Shown: positions 5,435 to 9,160 of the stretch, in pieces
Position numbering within the stretch: position 1 is the first letter of the stretch
How the letters are laid out: the number at the start of each line of letters is the position of its first letter
Notes under the pieces: model-generated
Database searches by the model: none
What the model saw: only the letters and a program-made list of their open reading frames with translations
What the model was told of the DNA's origin: nothing
Assembly: GCA_004557805.1 (NCBI GenBank)
Contig: SFFS01000105.1
Coordinates: 1 to 9,160, forward strand
Direction of reading: 5' to 3'
Source of the DNA: Clostridiales bacterium
Lineage (GTDB): Bacteria > Bacillota > Clostridia > Christensenellales > Aristaeellaceae
DNA length: 9,160 nucleotides
Program-made: the position numbers and the translations under genes

Positions 5435-6337
5435 ATGAAGCTGCGCTGGTATGACAGAATTCTGGTTGCGCTCAGCGGGCTGGTGCTGGCGGCGCTGGGC
5501 GTGATGATCGTGCTTTGCGGCTGCGGCGCGGTGCATCTGCCGGAGCCGTTCGCGCTCGACGTATGGACGGGCGGCGACTGGCAGTGGCTGCCGGCCATTT
5601 TCCTGGGCGGTCTGCTGGTGTTCCTGTGGGGCATGCGGCTGCTGATCCGGCCGTTCTGCTTCGGAAAGGACAAGCAGAGCAATTATTTCGTCGTCAAAAC
5701 GAGCGAGCAGGATACGATGTCCATCTCCGTTGCGGCGCTCGATCAGCTGATCCGCAAATGCCTGGCGGCGCGCCCCGAGGTGCTCACCTCGAAGGTTACG
5801 ATCAGCGGACAGGAAAAAGCCATGCGCGTTCATGTGCGCGTGACGCTGCGCGGCGGGGTGTGCATTCCCGAGGTGGTGACGAAGCTGCAGGAGCAGATCA
5901 AGCAGTACGTCACCGGATGCAGCGGCGTGCCGGTCGAAACCGTGCGCGTGACTGTCGAAGCGTCGAAGGACGCAGGCGGCGACGAGGGCGAAGTGAAGCT
6001 GCTCAACGCGGTGGAAAAGCTGCCGCCGGTCGACGCAGGCCGCGATGAAGAAATTCCGGCGCAGACGCCGGAAAAGACCGTTCAGCCCGAAGCGCCCGCC
6101 GTGCCGGAAGCTCCGGCTGTGCAGGAGGCTGCGGCTGAGCCCGAAAAGGCGGAACCTGAAGCGCCCGCCGAAGAAACGGTTCCCGCGGAAAGCGAAGCGC
6201 CGGCTGAGACGGCCGAAGCGCCCGCCGGGACGGAGCAGACGGAAGCGGAAGCGCCTGTATTCGATTTCGGGCCGGAAGAAAAGCTGCCGGTCGATCTTTC
6301 GCCGGACGCGTTCCCGTTCCCGGACGAAAAGAAATAA
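5435..6337 (+). CDS. AmaP-like membrane anchor protein (Asp23-associated) with long Glu/Ala/Pro-rich tail
   Basis: The 300-residue product starts with two membrane segments (about 8-32 and 51-72), which fits the alkaline shock response membrane anchor family (AmaP), usually ~180-200 aa, that ties Asp23 to the membrane. Residues ~83-175 form a soluble domain (NYFVVKT, then VAALDQLIRKCLA, MRVHVRVTLRGGVCIPEVVTKLQEQ and VETVRVTVEA) whose pattern resembles the Asp23 domain of the gene before it, so the two are probably distant paralogs. From ~180 to the end is a low-complexity tail with six EAP motifs between 219 and 274, ending in a hydrophobic-Phe patch (VFDFG, then FPFP) that could be a docking site. 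The start is 3 bases after the Asp23 gene with GAGGAG six bases upstream. Binding to Asp23 is inferred from the family and from adjacency. Confidence 0.82.
   Translation: MKLRWYDRILVALSGLVLAALGVMIVLCGCGAVHLPEPFALDVWTGGDWQWLPAIFLGGLLVFLWGMRLLIRPFCFGKDKQSNYFVVKTSEQDTMSISVAALDQLIRKCLAARPEVLTSKVTISGQEKAMRVHVRVTLRGGVCIPEVVTKLQEQIKQYVTGCSGVPVETVRVTVEASKDAGGDEGEVKLLNAVEKLPPVDAGRDEEIPAQTPEKTVQPEAPAVPEAPAVQEAAAEPEKAEPEAPAEETVPAESEAPAETAEAPAGTEQTEAEAPVFDFGPEEKLPVDLSPDAFPFPDEKK
6089..6256 (+). repeat. Degenerate coding repeat in the amaP-like tail
   Basis: GAAGCGCC (Glu-Ala-Pro) recurs at 6089, 6158, 6194, 6215 and 6248 with variable spacing, and a sixth EAP is encoded with other codons at 6107. This is low-complexity coding sequence; it probably grew by slippage or small duplications and is likely to vary in length between strains. 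Confidence 0.6.
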
Positions 6338-6424
6338 AAACACCGATATCGCAGAACCGCGGGCTGCTTTCGCGTAGGCGAAGAAAAAGCGCGGAACGAA
6401 AGAAACGGAACGGAGTGGTTGCCA

Positions 6425-6832
6425 ATGGCGCGTTCGCTGGCGCGAGAAACCGCGATGAAGCTGGTCTATGCTCAGATGATGGGCGGCGAGTATGGAGAAG
6501 AGACGATCGAGGGACTGATCGAGTTCCGGCCCACGAAGGATGACAGACAGTATCTGGACGAGACGGTGAGCGCCGTCGTCAGCCGCCGCGCGGCGCTGGA
6601 TGCGATTATCGCCAAATATCTGGTGAAGTGGACGATTGACCGGCTGGCGCGCGTCGATCTGTCGATTCTTCGGCTGGCGGTGTTTGAACTGACCTGCCGC
6701 AAGGATATTCCCGCGGCCGTCGTCATCAACGAGGCGGTCGAGCTTTCGCACGTGTACAGCACGGAGGATGCGGGAGCGTTCATCAACGGCGTGCTGGGCA
6801 ACGTCAACCGCGCGGGAGAGACGCTGGAATGA
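6425..6832 (+). CDS. nusB: Transcription antitermination factor NusB
   Basis: NusB with NusE (ribosomal protein S10) binds the boxA element of rRNA leaders and keeps RNA polymerase processive. The 135-residue all-helical product fits the family (131-140). Typical features are RETAMKLVYAQM at the N-terminus (10-18), WTIDRLARVDLSILRLAVFEL (69-89), and the PAAVVINEAVELSHVYS and FINGVLGNV stretches (96-127). ATG 6425 follows GGAG (6412-6415); a TTG at 6419 is an alternative start but adds only two residues. An 87-base gap precedes it, without a good promoter or terminator, so it is probably read from the promoter at 4782-4810. The stop overlaps the Kae1-like start as ATGA. Confidence 0.96.
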   Translation: MARSLARETAMKLVYAQMMGGEYGEETIEGLIEFRPTKDDRQYLDETVSAVVSRRAALDAIIAKYLVKWTIDRLARVDLSILRLAVFELTCRKDIPAAVVINEAVELSHVYSTEDAGAFINGVLGNVNRAGETLE

Positions 6833-7803
6833 AAGTATGCCTCGGCATCGACACAAGCAATTATAGAACTTCCACAGCCCTTTGCGCCCTGAAAAGCGGC
6901 GCAAAGGACAGCCTTTTTTATGAGGAAAGGCGGCTTCTGACCGTGGAAATGGGGCAGCGCGGGCTTCAGCAGTCGCAGGCGCTGTTTCAGCATATCGCGA
7001 GGCTGCCGGAACTGATGGAAAAGCTGCTTTCGGCGCACCCGGAGTGCGAGGTGGCGACGGTGTGCGTGAGCACGCGCCCGCGTCCCGCGGAGGATTCGTA
7101 TATGCCGGTGTTCCGCGCGGGCGAATGCGCGGCGCGGACAGCGGCAGCGGCGCTTCATGCGCCCTGTTTTTTTACGTCGCATCAGGAGGGGCATCTCGCG
7201 GCGGCGCGCATCGGCACGAGCCTCGACGCGGAAAAGCCGTATCTGGCGCTGCACCTTTCCGGCGGCACGACGGAGGTGCTGGCGGTGTCCCCGGGGCGCT
7301 ACGAACTGCTGGGCGGTTCGAAGGACCTGCACGCCGGACAGCTGATCGACCGCGTGGGCGTAAAGCTGGGGCTGCCGTTTCCGGCGGGGCCGGAACTGGA
7401 AAAGCTGGCGGCGAAGGGCTGCGCGCAGGCGCGGCTTTCGGCCTCGCTGCACGGGCTGGAATGCCATTTTTCCGGCGCGGAAACGAAGGCGCTGAAGTGG
7501 ATCGAATCGGGCGAACTGTCGCCCGAGGACGTGGCGGCGGAGACGTTCGGGTGCGTGGCGCGCACGGTGGCGCGGCTTGTGCTGGCGGGCTGCGAGAAGG
7601 CGAACGCGACGCAGGCGCTGCTGGCCGGCGGCGTGGCTTCCTCCGCGCTTTTGCGCGGGGAAATTATCGAGCGCGTGAGCAAGCGCAATGCGGAAATCCG
7701 CCTGCATTTCGCGCGGCCCGAGCTTTCGGGTGATAACGCGGTGGGCGTGGCGCTGATCGGCGCGGAGAAGTTTGGAGGTGGGGCCGTTGGCCAGGCTGAT
7801 TGA
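6829..7803 (+). CDS. Kae1/TsaD-like (peptidase M22 family) protein with altered motifs
   Basis: The 324-residue product has the ASKHA fold of TsaD, the enzyme that adds threonylcarbamoyl to A37 of ANN-reading tRNAs. Visible motifs are LGIDTSNYRTS (5-15), HQEGH (118-122), LSGGTT (143-148), IDRVGVKLGLPFPAGPELEKLA (173-194), FSGAETK (214-220), LLAGGVASSALLR (264-276) and SGDNAVG (300-306). The metal ligands of TsaD (His111, His115, Asp300 in E. coli) correspond to His118, His122 and Asp302. Two hallmarks differ: the GPGL loop is RPRPAEDSY (83-91), and SGGHT is SGGTT. It is therefore probably a paralog, not the main TsaD; members next to nusB, folD or xseA are common in Clostridia under the name Kae1-like domain protein and have no settled function. 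It overlaps nusB by four bases and is overlapped by folD. The tsaB and tsaE partners are not nearby. Confidence 0.86.
   Translation: MKVCLGIDTSNYRTSTALCALKSGAKDSLFYEERRLLTVEMGQRGLQQSQALFQHIARLPELMEKLLSAHPECEVATVCVSTRPRPAEDSYMPVFRAGECAARTAAAALHAPCFFTSHQEGHLAAARIGTSLDAEKPYLALHLSGGTTEVLAVSPGRYELLGGSKDLHAGQLIDRVGVKLGLPFPAGPELEKLAAKGCAQARLSASLHGLECHFSGAETKALKWIESGELSPEDVAAETFGCVARTVARLVLAGCEKANATQALLAGGVASSALLRGEIIERVSKRNAEIRLHFARPELSGDNAVGVALIGAEKFGGGAVGQAD
7774..7778 (+). promoter_or_regulatory. Shine-Dalgarno sequence that decides the folD start
   Basis: GGAGG lies inside the end of the Kae1-like gene, eight bases before TTG 7787. It is far too close to the other in-frame starts (TTG 7772, GTG 7778), so TTG 7787 is preferred. 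Confidence 0.7.
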
Positions 7804-8635
7804 TGGAAAGGCCGTTGCGGCCGAGCTGCGCGAAGGGCTGAAGGCGCGCTGCGCCGGGCTGGCCGCGCGAGGAATTACGCCGGGGCTGGCGGTTATCCTC
7901 GTGGGCGACGACCTGGCAAGCCGGATTTACGTGCGCAACAAGGAGCGCGCGTGCGCGTCGGTGGGCATCCATACGCGGACGTTTCGCTTTCCGGCGGAGA
8001 CGGAAATGGGCGCGCTGAAAGCGCAGATCGACGCGCTGAACGCCGACGATTCGTTCGACGGGATCCTTTTGCAGCTGCCGCTGCCGCAGGGGCTTTGCGC
8101 GGACGAGCTTCTGGAGCGGATCGCGCCGGAAAAGGATGTGGACGGGTTTCATCCGCTCAACTTCGGCAAGCTGGCGCTGGGGTTGGGCGGCAAAACGCCC
8201 TGCACGCCCGCGGGCTGCATGGAACTTCTGCGCCGCGCGGGGGTTGAAATCGCGGGAAAAGAGGCCGTTGTGATCGGCCGCTCGCGGCTGGTTGGCAAGC
8301 CGACGGCGCTGCTTTTGCAGGCGGCGGACGCGACGGTGACGCTGTGCCATTCACACACGCGCGATCTGGCGGCGCATACGCGCCGCGCGGATATTCTCAT
8401 TGCTGCGGCGGGAAAAGCGGGGCTTGTGACGGGCGAAATGATTAAACCCGGCGCGGCGGTGATCGACGTGGGCATCAACCGCATGCCCGACGGCACGCTC
8501 TGCGGCGACGTGGAGTTTTCATCCGCAGAACCGGTTGCGGGGGCGATTACGCCCGTGCCCGGCGGCGTAGGGCCGATGACCATCGCCATGCTGCTCAAAG
8601 CGACGATCGACGCGGCGGAGGAAAGGCGCGGCTGA
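7787..8635 (+). CDS. folD: Bifunctional methylenetetrahydrofolate dehydrogenase / methenyltetrahydrofolate cyclohydrolase FolD
   Basis: FolD converts 5,10-methylene-THF to 10-formyl-THF in two steps using NADP, feeding purine and formyl-Met synthesis in the cytoplasm. The 282-residue product (E. coli 288) has all key parts with a constant offset of two from E. coli: YVRNK with Tyr48 and the catalytic Lys52 (E. coli 50 and 54), DGILLQLPLP with Gln96, and EKDVDGFHP with Asp119. The PCTPAG stretch (138-143), the nucleotide-binding GRSRLVGKP (164-172), TVTLCHSHT (183-191) and the C-terminal signature PVPGGVGPMTIAMLL (256-270) are also intact. The TTG at 7787 was chosen from its Shine-Dalgarno and because MARLIDGKAVA fits the family start. 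It overlaps the Kae1-like gene by 17 bases and shares one base with xseA (TGATG). Confidence 0.97.
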   Translation: MARLIDGKAVAAELREGLKARCAGLAARGITPGLAVILVGDDLASRIYVRNKERACASVGIHTRTFRFPAETEMGALKAQIDALNADDSFDGILLQLPLPQGLCADELLERIAPEKDVDGFHPLNFGKLALGLGGKTPCTPAGCMELLRRAGVEIAGKEAVVIGRSRLVGKPTALLLQAADATVTLCHSHTRDLAAHTRRADILIAAAGKAGLVTGEMIKPGAAVIDVGINRMPDGTLCGDVEFSSAEPVAGAITPVPGGVGPMTIAMLLKATIDAAEERRG

Positions 8636-9160
8636 TGGAAGAGCGAATTTTAACCGTAACCGATCTCAACGAATACGTTCGCCTGACGCTGGCGGGCGAC
8701 CCGATGCTGCAGACCATTCAGTTACAGGGCGAGATCAGCAACTTTAAGCGCGCCGTGAGCGGACATCTGTATTTTTCGCTCAAGGATGAAAATTCGCGCA
8801 TCGACTGTGTGATGTTCCGCACGGCGGCCTATGGGCTCAGGTGCAGCCCGCGCGACGGGATGCGCGTGGTGCTTACGGGCGGCGTGTCGCTCTATACGGC
8901 GGCGGGGAAATATCAGTTCTACGCCACCGGCATGCGCGAGGGCGGCATGGGCGCGCTGTATGAGGCGTTTGAGCGTCTCAAGGCTAAATTGCAGGCCGAA
9001 GGGCTGTTCGACGCAGCAAAGAAGAAGCCGCTTCCGCTGCTGCCGCGCGGCGTTGGAATCGTGACGAGCGCAACGGGCGCGGTGGTGCACGATATTCAGA
9101 ATGTGGCCGGGCGGCGAAATCCCGGCGTGCAGCTGTATCTGCGGCCGTCGGCGGTGCAGG
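8635..9160 (+). CDS. xseA: Exodeoxyribonuclease VII large subunit, 3'-partial
   Basis: Exonuclease VII (XseA with several XseB) degrades single-stranded DNA in both directions and needs no metal. The window holds the first 175 of roughly 400-450 residues. Residues ~5-100 form the N-terminal OB-fold that binds single-stranded DNA: LTVTDLNEYVRLTL, then LQGEISNFKRAVSGHLYFSLKD and RIDCVMF (conserved in XseA). From ~107 the linker GALYEAFERLKAKLQAEGLFD leads to RGVGIVTSATGAVVHDI (138-154), the beginning of the catalytic domain. ATG 8635 shares one base with the folD TGA; GGAGGAAAGG (8617-8626) lies upstream. The usual partner xseB would be expected just after the window. Confidence 0.97.
   Translation, partial: MEERILTVTDLNEYVRLTLAGDPMLQTIQLQGEISNFKRAVSGHLYFSLKDENSRIDCVMFRTAAYGLRCSPRDGMRVVLTGGVSLYTAAGKYQFYATGMREGGMGALYEAFERLKAKLQAEGLFDAAKKKPLPLLPRGVGIVTSATGAVVHDIQNVAGRRNPGVQLYLRPSAVQ

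Noticed and set aside
6089..6256. CRISPR-like or tandem DNA repeat
   Set aside because: The recurring GAAGCGCC is unevenly spaced and in frame with EAP codons; it is low-complexity coding sequence.
6338..6424. Possible terminator or boxA-like element before nusB
   Set aside because: The hairpin TTTCGC-GTAG-GCGAAG has six pairs (one G-T) and no T-run after it; the TGCTTTCGC stretch matches boxA only weakly.

Overview
The window is a GC-rich (third positions strongly G/C) stretch of bacterial chromosome in which every gene is on the + strand. A full spoIIIA cluster followed by Asp23-family, nusB, folD and xseA genes points to an endospore-forming Bacillota, most likely a high-GC member of the Clostridia. 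No genus can be named from sequence alone. Coding density is very high and no mobile element, CRISPR array, tRNA or rRNA is visible.

Region 1 (1-440) is the 3' part of an L,D-transpeptidase gene with a C-terminal peptidoglycan-binding domain. Its stop overlaps the start of the next gene. Region 2 (437-4767) is the complete eight-gene sporulation stage III operon, spoIIIAA to spoIIIAH. These genes encode the mother-cell side of the feeding-tube or secretion channel that spans the space between mother cell and forespore. The genes are tightly packed, with ATGA, GTGA and longer overlaps. Two channel proteins are unusually small: SpoIIIAF (58 aa) keeps only its membrane hairpin, and SpoIIIAG (138 aa) lacks most of the insertion found in the Bacillus subtilis protein.

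Region 3 (4768-6337) starts with a near-consensus vegetative (sigma-A type) promoter with an extended -10. It drives an Asp23/YqhY-family gene with a very acidic tail and a second gene for an AmaP-like membrane anchor with a Glu/Ala/Pro-rich tail. Region 4 (6425-9160) holds nusB, a TsaD/Kae1-like gene with altered motifs, folD, and the 5' part of xseA. These four genes are joined by overlaps or TTG starts with good Shine-Dalgarno sequences.

The order spoIIIA - asp23-like - nusB - folD - xseA matches the classical Bacillota arrangement (in B. subtilis spoIIIA - accBC - yqhY - nusB - folD - xseA). Here accBC is absent and amaP-like and Kae1-like genes are inserted. I see no clear evidence of an entirely undescribed system. 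The points most worth attention are the slimmed-down SpoIIIAF and SpoIIIAG, the Kae1-like paralog with changed active-site motifs, and the transpeptidase coupled to the spoIIIA operon.
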